Source of the DNA: CAIZGX01 sp046048875
Lineage (GTDB): Bacteria > Bacteroidota > Bacteroidia > Flavobacteriales_D > Sanyastnellaceae
Reading direction: 5' to 3'
Assembly (NCBI GenBank): GCA_046048875.1
Contig: JBJOFG010000008.1
Coordinates: 124,001 to 188,000 of the forward strand
DNA length: 64,000 nucleotides
In this document: one piece after another, positions 41,054 through 49,309 of the stretch
How positions within the stretch are numbered: position 1 is the first letter of the stretch
Layout of the letters: every line of letters starts with the position of its first letter
Notes under the pieces: model-generated
What the model saw: the letters and a program-made list of their open reading frames with translations, nothing else
Databases searched by the model: none
What the model was told of the DNA's origin: nothing
Translations under genes and position numbers: made by a program

Positions 41054-42382
41054 ATGTTGTACGCCATTACAGATATTGAAACGACCGGCGGAAGAGCTGA
41101 GCAAGGTAGCATTACTGAAATTGCTATTCTCTTGCACGACGGGCATAAAATCGTTGATGCGTATCAAACCCTTATCAATCCTGAGAAAAGACTTCCACCT
41201 TTCGTAGTTCAATTAACTGGAATTACTGACGCTATGCTTTCAAGAGCTCCAGTGTTTGAAGATGTGGCCGACGAAATTTACGACATGCTGAAAGATGCGG
41301 TCTTCGTGGCGCACAACGTGAATTTCGATTTCAATTTCATTAAGGAAGAATTCAATGCTATTGGATATTCGTGGACGCCCCAGCGTTTGTGCACCATTCG
41401 CTTGGCGCGTAAGGCGTTTCCGAACATGACGCGCTATGGCCTCGATAACCTTTGTCGTGAGTTGAACATTACCAACGCCAGCGCACACCGCGCCATGGGC
41501 GATACGCAGGCCACTGCGGAGTTGTTCGATAAAGTCATTGAAGAAATAGGGTTAGACGGCGTGAATTCCATGTTGGGAAGAGGACACGCGGAAGCGTATT
41601 TGCCGCATCACCTTCCGGAAGATACAATTGACAAGCTTCCCAAAGCAACGGGTGTGTATTACATGCGCGACAACAAGGGCAAGCCCATATACATTGGCAA
41701 AGCGAAGAACATTCGCAAGCGCATCAAAGAACATTTTCAAAACGGAGAACCTGAAAAGAAGATTTCATTTTCGAATGAAGTGCATCACATCGATTACGTA
41801 GAAACCGCTTCAGAGTTGGTGGCGTTTCTGTTGGAAGACCAAGAGATTCGTTCACACGCTCCGAAATACAACGCCGCGCAAAAGAAGAAACGTCCGAAAG
41901 TGGGGCTGTTTCAATTCGAAGATCAACAAGGCTATTTGCGATTGATGGCTGCGCAATTGTCTGGTCAAAAAACGCCTTTGCGTATTTTTCCAACGTTACC
42001 TCAAGCCAATAAGTGGTTAGTGAAGTTTTGCAGTTATCACGGCTTCTCATTGAAAGCCATTGGTATGTTTAGCGAAGAGGAATTGACTTCGCGCGAAGAG
42101 CACAACGAACGCATGCAAGCCGCCATGAAAATGGCCTTCAACCCACAACATGCTATTCTTACGCACAGAGGGCGTAACAGCAGTGAATTCGTTTTTGTTT
42201 TGGTTGAAGACGGATTGCCGAAGGGCTACGGATTTATTGATCAGCACGTAGATACAATTTCTTCCGTAGACGATTTGAAAGACCGACTAATTCCGTTGAA
42301 CACATCTGAATTGAGTGCAGGATTCATTCAGCACTTCATGGATTCTCCGCAAGGACACCGCGTGAAGCCGCTTACTTCGTAA
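41054..42382 (+). CDS. DnaQ-like exonuclease fused to a UvrC-type GIY-YIG nuclease
   Basis: 442 residues. Residues 1-165 are a DEDDh 3'-5' exonuclease: DIETTG at 7-12, HNVNFDF at 87-93 (Asp92), HRAMGD at 145-150. Residues 195-275 are a GIY-YIG domain like the N-terminus of UvrC: GVYYM at 200-204, YIGKAKNIRKRI at 213-224 and the catalytic Glu261 in LLEDQEIRSH. The last 165 residues are not recognised. UvrC/Cho nick DNA 3' of lesions. This fusion is probably a repair nuclease, related to a DnaQ-Cho type seen in several phyla. The end overlaps the convergent glycosyltransferase gene by 11 bp. Confidence 0.9.
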   Translation: MLYAITDIETTGGRAEQGSITEIAILLHDGHKIVDAYQTLINPEKRLPPFVVQLTGITDAMLSRAPVFEDVADEIYDMLKDAVFVAHNVNFDFNFIKEEFNAIGYSWTPQRLCTIRLARKAFPNMTRYGLDNLCRELNITNASAHRAMGDTQATAELFDKVIEEIGLDGVNSMLGRGHAEAYLPHHLPEDTIDKLPKATGVYYMRDNKGKPIYIGKAKNIRKRIKEHFQNGEPEKKISFSNEVHHIDYVETASELVAFLLEDQEIRSHAPKYNAAQKKKRPKVGLFQFEDQQGYLRLMAAQLSGQKTPLRIFPTLPQANKWLVKFCSYHGFSLKAIGMFSEEELTSREEHNERMQAAMKMAFNPQHAILTHRGRNSSEFVFVLVEDGLPKGYGFIDQHVDTISSVDDLKDRLIPLNTSELSAGFIQHFMDSPQGHRVKPLTS

Positions 42383-43088
42383 GACTTTTAAAAAGATATT
42401 TCGAAATCACGAAAGGCACAGCCAACAGCCATTCCGGCGTGTTCAAATGTTCTTTCTTCAAACGAATTTCTTCCGCATACAATTTCCAAACGTAACGCTT
42501 TGAAAGTCCATTTGCATCGCAAAGCGCCACTGTTTCATTCACGTATTCAACCTTTACATTTTTATTTTTTAGGTGGAAATGATATTCGTAATCGCCCAAG
42601 ATTTGGTAGGTTGTATCGAAGTTTCGTTCTTCGAAAAGTGATCGCCTATAAAGCACTCCTTGCTGGTGAAGGGTGTGTTTCCAAAACATTCCTTTCGGGA
42701 AGGAAGGTCTGTGAAGCTTGGTGGTGGCTTGGTGCGAGAGGTTGGTGTTCTCAACGTTTCCAAATACCACATCGGCGTTTACACCGCGAGCCATTAAATG
42801 CGCAAGTACGTTTTCATTCGCCAAGACATCGTCGCTTCCTAAAATGTATATCCAAGTGCCCTGTGCTTTTGCAATGCCTTTGTTCATAGCATCGTAAACG
42901 CCGTTGTCTTTTTCGTGAATGAAATGAACAGGAAAAGAATAGGAGGGAAGCGATTGAAAGGCTTCGGGCTCATTGGCGCCGTCGACAACAATGACTTCGA
43001 GTTGAATGTTTTTTTGTGTGGAAAGACTGGCTAGCGCTGCTGCAATGCGGTTATCGCGAAAGGTGGGGATAATGACCGAGCATTGCAT
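42372..43088 (-). CDS. Family 2 glycosyltransferase
   Basis: 238 residues. GT-A fold: VIIPTFRDNRIAAALASLSTQ at the start, EVIVVDGANEPE, NGVYDAMNKGIAKAQG and YILGSDDVL holding the metal-binding Asp-Asp. WcaA-like transferases with YDAMNKGI add a sugar to a polysaccharide or lipid carrier. No membrane segment. It follows ftsE by 9 bp on the same strand. Confidence 0.9.
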   Translation of the reverse strand: MQCSVIIPTFRDNRIAAALASLSTQKNIQLEVIVVDGANEPEAFQSLPSYSFPVHFIHEKDNGVYDAMNKGIAKAQGTWIYILGSDDVLANENVLAHLMARGVNADVVFGNVENTNLSHQATTKLHRPSFPKGMFWKHTLHQQGVLYRRSLFEERNFDTTYQILGDYEYHFHLKNKNVKVEYVNETVALCDANGLSKRYVWKLYAEEIRLKKEHLNTPEWLLAVPFVISKYLFKSLTK

Positions 43089-43097
43089 ACCTGTGTG

Positions 43098-43808
43098 TTA
43101 GGCGATGGCCTCTTCAATTTCTTCTGGACGCGGAGACTCGATGAGTTTCTTTCCTTTGCACAACACTATGCGCGAGCTGTATTTACGCATGGCGTCGTAA
43201 TCGTGCGAAGCCATTACCACAGCGGTACCGCCTTCGCTAATCATTTTCAATAAATCTAAAATGCCTTTCGCCGTTGATGGATCGAGGTTCCCCGTAGGCT
43301 CATCGGCAATAATCAAATGCGGAGAGTTCAACAACGCTCGGGCAATGGCCAAGCGTTGTTGTTCTCCACCACTTAATTCAAATGGCATTTTTTGTTTCTT
43401 TTCTGAAAGTCCAACGAGTTCCAACACGTCGTCTATGCGACTGTGAATGGCGGAACTTTTGTTCCATCCCGTTGCACGCAGTACAAATTCTAAATTGTCA
43501 GAAACCGAACGGTCGGTGAGCAATTCAAAATTCTGAAAGACGATTCCCAATTTTCTGCGAAGCTCTGAAATCCGTTTCAACGAAAGCTTACGCAAATCGG
43601 CGTTGCAGACTTGTCCTTTTCCATTCTTCAATGGAATGTCGGCATAAAGTGTCTTCAATAAACTCGATTTTCCGCTTCCGGTTTTTCCAATTAAGAAAAC
43701 GAATTCACCGTCGAATACTTCGAAGTCAATATCTTCCAACACACAAATTTTCCCTTGAAAAATAGAAGCGCGTTCGAGCGATACAATGCAATTGGTGTTC
43801 TCTTTCAT
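43098..43808 (-). CDS. ftsE: FtsE-type cell-division ABC ATPase
   Basis: 236 residues. Walker A GKTGSGKSS at 41-49, Q-loop FQNFELL near 91-97, signature LSGGEQQR at 145-152, Walker B LIIADE at 165-170, and the H-loop ASHDYDAM. The wording FQGKICVLEDIDFEVFDGEFVFLIG is close to FtsE; LolD is the alternative. FtsEX control peptidoglycan hydrolases at the septum. No ftsX lies next to it in the window. It is 9 bp downstream of an M16 pair, likely co-transcribed. Confidence 0.8.
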   Translation of the reverse strand: MKENTNCIVSLERASIFQGKICVLEDIDFEVFDGEFVFLIGKTGSGKSSLLKTLYADIPLKNGKGQVCNADLRKLSLKRISELRRKLGIVFQNFELLTDRSVSDNLEFVLRATGWNKSSAIHSRIDDVLELVGLSEKKQKMPFELSGGEQQRLAIARALLNSPHLIIADEPTGNLDPSTAKGILDLLKMISEGGTAVVMASHDYDAMRKYSSRIVLCKGKKLIESPRPEEIEEAIA

Positions 43809-43817
43809 TCTTCTCGT

Positions 43818-45923
43818 TTAGTCTACCTTGAAGGTTTTCTTTTTCACCTTTCCGTTGATGGTAATTTTTTTCATGGTCATTTCTACGGTTTGTCCGCCAG
43901 AAATCAACTGAACCGTTTTCGGGAAGGTCATTCCATCTACGATCATGAAATCTTTGATGTTTGTTTCTGAAGTAACAGTCCCTTCTGGTCCTTCAATAAT
44001 ATCTAACGATGAAACCAATTGTCCAGAAGCTTTGTCGAAGTATTCCGTCTTCACCACTTTCTTCTTCGCGTCAAGCATTTCAATCATGTAAACTTCTTTT
44101 TCATTACGCATGATACTGCCAACAAGGTTTATGGAATAGCCATAATCGGCCATGTGATCACGTAGGAAGAAATCGGCGTCCATCTTCGCTTTCAAAATAT
44201 CTTTCTCTTCGGTTGGTTGGTCTTTGCCCATAGCACGTACCACCAATTTCGTTCCGTCGAAAATTTGGGTAGAAACAGTTACAGGTCCCATGCTCACCTC
44301 TTGACGTAGCATTTTGTTTTCGGAAGTTAAGATTTCAATTTTAATAGTTCTACCACCAGCATTTAATTCAATTTCTTGCTTCAAATTTTTGATTTTCTTG
44401 AATTTGTCTTTACCACCGTTAGCAGCGTAATACGCTTCAACAACAGTAGCAGCGGTTACTCCAGCAGGTGGAGGAATAATTCCTTTCGAAACACTTCCGT
44501 CTGTGTTGAATTGCATAACTTCTCCATTCTTGCTGAACGGCTTCAACTTCTCTAAAATGTCTTTGTTTCCAACTACTGAAATATAACAGTTGTTTGGCTT
44601 CAAGTATTTCTTCGCTGCCGCTAAAACGTCTTCTGCGGTAATGGCGTTCAAACGCTCGAGGTATGTTTCGTAATAGTCTGCAGGCAAATTGTATTTTGAA
44701 ATGTTGTAAGCGAATTGCGCAACTGTTCCTGCGTTTTCAAGACGACGAGCGAATGCACCAGACATAATGCTCTTTGCAGACTTCAAAGTTTCAGCAGAAA
44801 CCGCTTCGTTGCACAGACGATCCATTTCGAACAACAACTGAACAATGGCACTGTCGGTTACTTCGTTACGAACACTTGCACCTGCGCTGAAGTTTCCAAT
44901 GACATCGTCTGGAACCATTGAAGAGTAAGCACCGTAAGTATATGCTTTGTCTTCACGAAGGTTTTGCATTAAGCGAGTTTGGAATCCGCTTCCACCTAAA
45001 ATATTATTCAATACTGTTGCAGCTAAATAGTCTGATGAAGTAATGTTCAACGGCACCGCGTAGGTCACGTCAATCACACTTTGCACCGCGCCGGGCATAG
45101 CCACGAACGCCACTTGATTGGCTTTCAATTCTGCAGGAGCAGGGTAAGTACGAACAGGAACAGCGTTACCGGTCCAAGCGCCGAAGTATTTGTTCGCTTG
45201 CGCAAAGGCTTGCTCAGGCGTAACATCTCCAACAATTACCAATGTCGCAACAGAAGGCGAGAAGTAGGTTTGGTAGTATCCCAACAAGTCTTCACGTGTG
45301 ATGTTGCTTAATGTGCTCTCGGTCATGAATTCACCGTATGGGTGACGCACGCCGTAACGCACAACGTTTCCAATTTTATCTGAAACAGCATTCGGATCAG
45401 TCTTCTCGCTGGTTAAACCAGAGATCATTTGCTTGCGTGTTTTTTCTAATTCATCGGCTGGGAAGCTTGGATGAAGAAGAACATCTTGCATTAATGCAAG
45501 AAGGGTTTCGCTGTGCTTGCTGAGGCAAGAACCAGAAACGCTTGATGAGGAAGTGGAAAGTGATCCGCCAATGAAGTCGATGCTTTCATCGATTTGCGCT
45601 TTGGTCTTGGTCTCTGTTCCAGCTGAAAGAAGATCGCCAGCGATAGAGATGTATCCAGCTTTGTTTCCTTCTGCAATAGGCGTTAGGTTTAACGAAAGCG
45701 AATAGGTTACGTTTGGAAGCTTGTGGTTTTCAACCACAATCACTTTCATTCCGTTATCTAACTTATTTACCGTTGCTTTTCCGATTTGAATTTTCGGAGC
45801 AGGTCCTGGTTGAGGAACAATACTTCTATCAAGCGGAGCCTGTTTAGGAGTCGTTTTCTTTGAAGGTTGCGCAATGGCTGTAGAAACAAGCAATGCGGCA
45901 AGGAGTGTATATATGAATTTCAT
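43818..45923 (-). CDS. M16 metallopeptidase homologue, non-catalytic, with C-terminal LolA-like domain
   Basis: 701 residues with a signal peptide (about 1-18). Two M16 halves (about 45-480) lack the HxxEH zinc motif: where it should be, the text reads AGYISIAGDLLSAG. It is thus the inactive partner of the active subunit encoded just upstream. After about residue 490 a second domain of 200 residues appears, with YYAANGGKDKFKKIKNLKQ and repeats of beta strands that resemble outer-membrane lipoprotein-sorting proteins (LolA/LolB fold). Periplasmic. The gap to the active subunit gene is 13 bp. Confidence 0.87.
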   Translation of the reverse strand: MKFIYTLLAALLVSTAIAQPSKKTTPKQAPLDRSIVPQPGPAPKIQIGKATVNKLDNGMKVIVVENHKLPNVTYSLSLNLTPIAEGNKAGYISIAGDLLSAGTETKTKAQIDESIDFIGGSLSTSSSSVSGSCLSKHSETLLALMQDVLLHPSFPADELEKTRKQMISGLTSEKTDPNAVSDKIGNVVRYGVRHPYGEFMTESTLSNITREDLLGYYQTYFSPSVATLVIVGDVTPEQAFAQANKYFGAWTGNAVPVRTYPAPAELKANQVAFVAMPGAVQSVIDVTYAVPLNITSSDYLAATVLNNILGGSGFQTRLMQNLREDKAYTYGAYSSMVPDDVIGNFSAGASVRNEVTDSAIVQLLFEMDRLCNEAVSAETLKSAKSIMSGAFARRLENAGTVAQFAYNISKYNLPADYYETYLERLNAITAEDVLAAAKKYLKPNNCYISVVGNKDILEKLKPFSKNGEVMQFNTDGSVSKGIIPPPAGVTAATVVEAYYAANGGKDKFKKIKNLKQEIELNAGGRTIKIEILTSENKMLRQEVSMGPVTVSTQIFDGTKLVVRAMGKDQPTEEKDILKAKMDADFFLRDHMADYGYSINLVGSIMRNEKEVYMIEMLDAKKKVVKTEYFDKASGQLVSSLDIIEGPEGTVTSETNIKDFMIVDGMTFPKTVQLISGGQTVEMTMKKITINGKVKKKTFKVD

Positions 45924-45936
45924 TTTCGTTCGAATC

Positions 45937-47256
45937 TTAGTTAGCAGAAAGTTTTGGGTCGTTTAAGAAATACAACACCACGCGATTTTCGGGGATGTAG
46001 TATTTACGAGCAGCGTTGCGAAGGTCTTCGCGAGTCACTTTCATGTAACGCTCAATCTCTGTGTTAATCAAATTTGCGTTTCCGTAATAGGTGTGGTAAT
46101 TCGCAAGGCTTTCTGCGATACCTGCAACGGTGCTATTTCCAGAAACAAAGTTGCTTTCAATTTGGTTGCGAAGTTTTTCGAATTCCTTTTCAGTAATTAA
46201 TTCTTCTTTCACTTTGTCGAACTCTTTGTTCATGCCGTCTTCCAGCGTCTTTGGATCTACACCCATGTTGGTTAATCCGAAAGCAAGCGTCAATCCTGGA
46301 TCTTCCAAGTTGAAAGTAAATGCACCGCAGTACAAAGAAAGTTGTTGTTCTTCTACCATTGATCGGTTTAAGCGAGAGCTCTCTCCGTTTGAAAGCAAGG
46401 TGTTCAACATGTCTACTGCGTAGAACTCTGGAGTTCCTTGCGCAGGAATGTGATACGCTTGAACAATCATAGCCAATTCGTCTTTGCCCCAAATGGTATC
46501 GCGAACTTCTCCGGTGTTGATGTCTTCCTTCACGGTTGGACGAGGAATAGCGTTTGTTCCTTTTGGAATGTCGCTGAAATATTTCGCGATAAGCTTTTTC
46601 GTTTCTTCCACATTCATATCGCCAGCGATAGAAAGAACCGCGTTGTTCGGAACGTAGAAAGTTTTGTAGAAGTTCACGAAGTCTTCGTCTTTCGCGGCGT
46701 TCAAATCTTCCATGCTTCCGATTGGAGACCAAGCGTAAGGATGCTTTTTGTACGCGTGCTTCAACGCTTCAGGAAGAAGGTTTCCGTAAGGTTGGTTGTC
46801 GTAACGCATACGCTTTTCTTCTTTCACTACTTCGCGTTGTGTTTCAATTCCTTTGTTTTCCACTTTCGCGTGAAGCATGCGCTCGCTTTCTAACCACAGG
46901 CCTAATTCAAGCTGATTGCTTGGCATAAGGTCGTAGTAGAAGGTGCGGTCTTGGGTAGTGTTGGCGTTTAGTCCGCCACCCGCGTTTTCAACGTATTTCG
47001 CGTATTCGCCGCGACCAATGTTTTCAGAACCTTCGAACAACAAGTGCTCGAAGAAGTGCGCCATACCTGTTCTACCAACTTGTTCGTTCTTCGAACCTAC
47101 GTGGTAAAGAACGGTAACCGCAACGATAGGCGTGCTGTGGTCTTCGTGAAGAATAACGTGCAAGCCATTTGGCAAGTCGTATTCAATGAATTTGATGTTT
47201 TGTGCTTGTGCAGCGAAAGTGCTGAGTAAAGCAACAAAGAGAATTACTTTTTTCAT
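45937..47256 (-). CDS. M16 zinc metallopeptidase, catalytic subunit
   Basis: 439 residues with a signal peptide (cleavage near AQAQN, residue 19). The inverted zinc motif HFFEH is at 67-71 (His67, Glu70, His71), with the distal Glu in the ETQREVVKEEKR region. It should form a heterodimer with the inactive protein downstream, like other bacterial periplasmic pairs, and degrade peptides. A TATCTTCG box at 47294-47287 and a mini-hairpin array lie upstream. Confidence 0.92.
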   Translation of the reverse strand: MKKVILFVALLSTFAAQAQNIKFIEYDLPNGLHVILHEDHSTPIVAVTVLYHVGSKNEQVGRTGMAHFFEHLLFEGSENIGRGEYAKYVENAGGGLNANTTQDRTFYYDLMPSNQLELGLWLESERMLHAKVENKGIETQREVVKEEKRMRYDNQPYGNLLPEALKHAYKKHPYAWSPIGSMEDLNAAKDEDFVNFYKTFYVPNNAVLSIAGDMNVEETKKLIAKYFSDIPKGTNAIPRPTVKEDINTGEVRDTIWGKDELAMIVQAYHIPAQGTPEFYAVDMLNTLLSNGESSRLNRSMVEEQQLSLYCGAFTFNLEDPGLTLAFGLTNMGVDPKTLEDGMNKEFDKVKEELITEKEFEKLRNQIESNFVSGNSTVAGIAESLANYHTYYGNANLINTEIERYMKVTREDLRNAARKYYIPENRVVLYFLNDPKLSAN

Positions 47257-47311
47257 GTGTTAAAATATGGTTTGAAATACCGCTAGCGAAGATACTAAAG
47301 CAGAGCTTAGG

Positions 47312-47417
47312 TTGCGAAGCAAAGATTCGCGGAGCGAAAGGTTCTTGTTAAGAAAGATTCGTTTACGAAAGATACACGTTGTGTAAGATTCATGGAATGA
47401 AAGGTTCGCGAAGCGAA
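47312..47417. repeat. Mini-hairpin array, AGR-linker class (7 hairpins, 16-bp period)
   Basis: Hairpins 47312-47322 (TTGC/GCAA), 47326-47338 (TTCGC/GCGAA), 47342-47354 (TTCTT/AAGAA), 47358-47369 (TTCGT/ACGAA, 2-nt loop), 47373-47385 (TACAC/GTGTA), 47389-47401 (TTCAT/ATGAA), 47405-47417 (TTCGC/GCGAA). Linkers are AGA or AGG, always 3 nt. Other loops are GAA, GGA, GTT. It is the most regular array in the window and runs up to the stop of the WG-repeat gene, within the gap to the M16 gene. Confidence 0.92.
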
Positions 47418-47425
47418 AGGGGTAA

Positions 47426-48736
47426 TCAGTTGACAGTTTCGCCTTTGGTGTTTATGAATATCCAAGGACCATTGGCCTCCTTCTGCACATTGGCTTTGCC
47501 GTTTGAAAAGTTTTTCACGTCGTAATAAATACACGGAATGACTTCATTGCCGGCTTCATCTACGAATCCTTTTTTTCTTCCTTCGGGGAAGTTGATGCTT
47601 ACGATCATTCGGCCGTCGGAGAAGGAGCCGTTAATGCCGTCGTATTTGCAGGGCAAGACCAATTTGCCTTCTGTGTTCACTCTTCCCGATTTTCCGTTTT
47701 TCTTCACGTTGGCCACACCGCGATTGAAGTCTCCGGTTTGTTCGTATTCGAGCGGAGTGGTAATTTTTCCTTCCAAATTTAAATGTCCCCAGAGGTTGTC
47801 TTTTTTTACATTGACAAAACCTTGATTGAAGTTTCCCGCCCAGTCGTATTCGAAGGGGATAACGGTTTCTCCTTTTTCATTGATGAATCCGTGCTTGCCA
47901 TTTAAAATGGCATGCGCCAATCCTTCACGGAAGTAGGCGAGGCTTTCGAACTTAAACGGAATGAGGACAGTCCCTGTTTTGGTTATAGCACCGAATTTCC
48001 CATTGAGATTCGTAATGGCTAATTCGCCACTGAAGCGAATTTCAGCTTCGTAGATGATAGGAAGTACGACTTCTCCGGCTTTGTTAATGATGCCCCATTT
48101 GCCGTCTTTTTGAACGGTAGTGGTTTCAATTCCGAAGTCGTTAATTCTATCATAGATGAGAGGAATGACAATCTTTCCTTCTTTGTTGATGCATCCCATT
48201 TTTCCGTCTTTGTAAATGGTGGCTAATCCGCTTGAATAGTTTCCAATGCCACCGTATTCCAGGGGAAGGACTTTTTTTCCTTTCTTATCGAAGCATCCGT
48301 ATTTCTGATCTATTCCCACAACCAGCAAATCGGAGAATCGCATACTGCGATAGAACCAATCATCAGCATCTGTATAGATAACAGGAAGCACTTCGTTCCC
48401 TTGTTCGTCAATGTATCCGTAGTGGGTAGGGTAGTCCCCGAAAATTTCTACGCGCGCCACACCGTCCATGAACGGTTCAATTTCGTCGTACTTCATCGGC
48501 ACGATAACTTTTCCAGTGGTATCAATTATTCCGCGTTTGTCGTTGGTTCGGAAAGTAGCGAACGCACCGCGGAATTCCTCAATGTTGTATACATCGCTAA
48601 CCGCCTCGAATTTTTTCGTTTTGGAATTGTATTTCCCTTCGATTGTGGTTTGGGCGGAAGCAGAAATTGTTAAGGTAAGTGCTATCGCGAAAACAAAAAT
48701 AAATTGGGAGTATTGGAGTGTAGGGAGTTTAGTCAT
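47426..48736 (-). CDS. WG-repeat protein, secreted
   Basis: 436 residues with a signal peptide (cleavage near ASAQTT, residue 29). About nine WG-type repeats of 35-45 residues cover the rest, each of the form KxGxIDxxGKxVxPxxYDxI, for example KRGIIDTTGKVIVPMKYDEI and KWGIINKAGEVVLPIIYEA. Each repeat forms a beta hairpin; the family's role is mostly unknown, possibly binding. It lies upstream of the M16/ftsE group but is separated by the hairpin array, so is probably its own unit. Confidence 0.9.
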   Translation of the reverse strand: MTKLPTLQYSQFIFVFAIALTLTISASAQTTIEGKYNSKTKKFEAVSDVYNIEEFRGAFATFRTNDKRGIIDTTGKVIVPMKYDEIEPFMDGVARVEIFGDYPTHYGYIDEQGNEVLPVIYTDADDWFYRSMRFSDLLVVGIDQKYGCFDKKGKKVLPLEYGGIGNYSSGLATIYKDGKMGCINKEGKIVIPLIYDRINDFGIETTTVQKDGKWGIINKAGEVVLPIIYEAEIRFSGELAITNLNGKFGAITKTGTVLIPFKFESLAYFREGLAHAILNGKHGFINEKGETVIPFEYDWAGNFNQGFVNVKKDNLWGHLNLEGKITTPLEYEQTGDFNRGVANVKKNGKSGRVNTEGKLVLPCKYDGINGSFSDGRMIVSINFPEGRKKGFVDEAGNEVIPCIYYDVKNFSNGKANVQKEANGPWIFINTKGETVN

Positions 48737-48772
48737 GATAAGACTAATGTAGGTAGAAGAACTTCAAGGCAG

Positions 48773-48805
48773 AAATATTCACCGCATTTTTTGCGGTGAA
48801 TATTT
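48773..48805. repeat. 14-bp perfect inverted repeat with a T5 loop, plus a third half-copy
   Basis: Arms 48773-48786 and 48792-48805 pair perfectly (core TTCACCGCA / TGCGGTGAA) around five T. A third copy of ATTCACCGCA in the left orientation lies at 48811-48820. The location is 37 bp upstream of the WG-repeat start and about 65 bp downstream of the gene at 48870. There is no U-tract after the arm on the minus strand, so an operator is more likely than a terminator. Confidence 0.75.
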
Positions 48806-48869
48806 GGTTTATTCACCGCATGGGAATTGATAATCCTAAAGATATACCTCGGTTTCACTTTCGGAAGTT

Positions 48870-49070
48870 TCAATAGATATCACTAATTTCAAGAACCTTC
48901 TTTTCTGTTTCATTGGAAACAGTGACTTGATGTCTCCTGAATTCGATAGAAAATTTAGGGAATATTTCTAATGTGTCTTTGTAAGTTAGGATAACCGATT
49001 TGTGTTTGCCGCTCAATAGATTCTGGACTTGAAATTGGATTTGAAATTTTCTATTGGTTCCATAAATCAT
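48870..49070 (-). CDS. Hypothetical small protein
   Basis: 66 residues, basic, no signal, with an alternating beta pattern (FQIQFQVQNLL, SVILTYKDTLEIF). Codon use looks coding but no family is recognised. A non-coding alternative cannot be excluded. Confidence 0.45.
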   Translation of the reverse strand: MIYGTNRKFQIQFQVQNLLSGKHKSVILTYKDTLEIFPKFSIEFRRHQVTVSNETEKKVLEISDIY

Positions 49071-49180
49071 TCATTTAACAATTAGTAATTGACACAAACT
49101 TTCTTAATGCGTGTGTCTATAGATAATTAAAATAAAATAAGAAAATTAATTATTCAAAACTATTCTTCCATACCCCTGAT

Positions 49181-49247
49181 GTCTTCGACGAATGCCTTTC
49201 AGGCGAATGTTACGCCGTAACGTATGCCGCCGGCGAATGTCTGTGAC
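49181..49247. repeat. Mini-hairpin array, GAAT-linker class (5 hairpins)
   Basis: 49181-49189 (GTC/GAC), 49194-49204 (GCCT/AGGC), 49209-49221 (GTTAC/GTAAC), 49226-49234 (GCC/GGC), 49239-49247 (GTC/GAC), all with 3-nt loops, joined by GAAT (GTAT once). GAAT is the reverse complement of the ATTC linker at 53185-53258 and 52609-52642. It lies in the gap between 49070 and 49310, followed 10 bp later by an AAC/GTT array. Confidence 0.92.
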
Positions 49248-49257
49248 GGTTTTTAGC

Positions 49258-49308
49258 AACGAAGTTCCAACAACATAGTTCCAACAACGCAGTTCCAACA
49301 ACGTAGTT
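49258..49308. repeat. Mini-hairpin array, CCAAC-linker class (4 hairpins)
   Basis: AAC/GTT hairpins at 49258-49266, 49272-49280, 49286-49294 and 49300-49308 with centres GAA, ATA, GCA, GTA and linker CCAAC, an exact 14-nt period. It ends 1 bp before the stop of the gene at 49310 (minus strand). Confidence 0.9.
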
Positions 49309-49309
49309 C

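Noticed and set aside
41054..42382. Truncated UvrC
   Set aside because: The GIY-YIG domain is preceded by a full exonuclease domain and the rest does not match UvrC, so it is a separate fusion protein.
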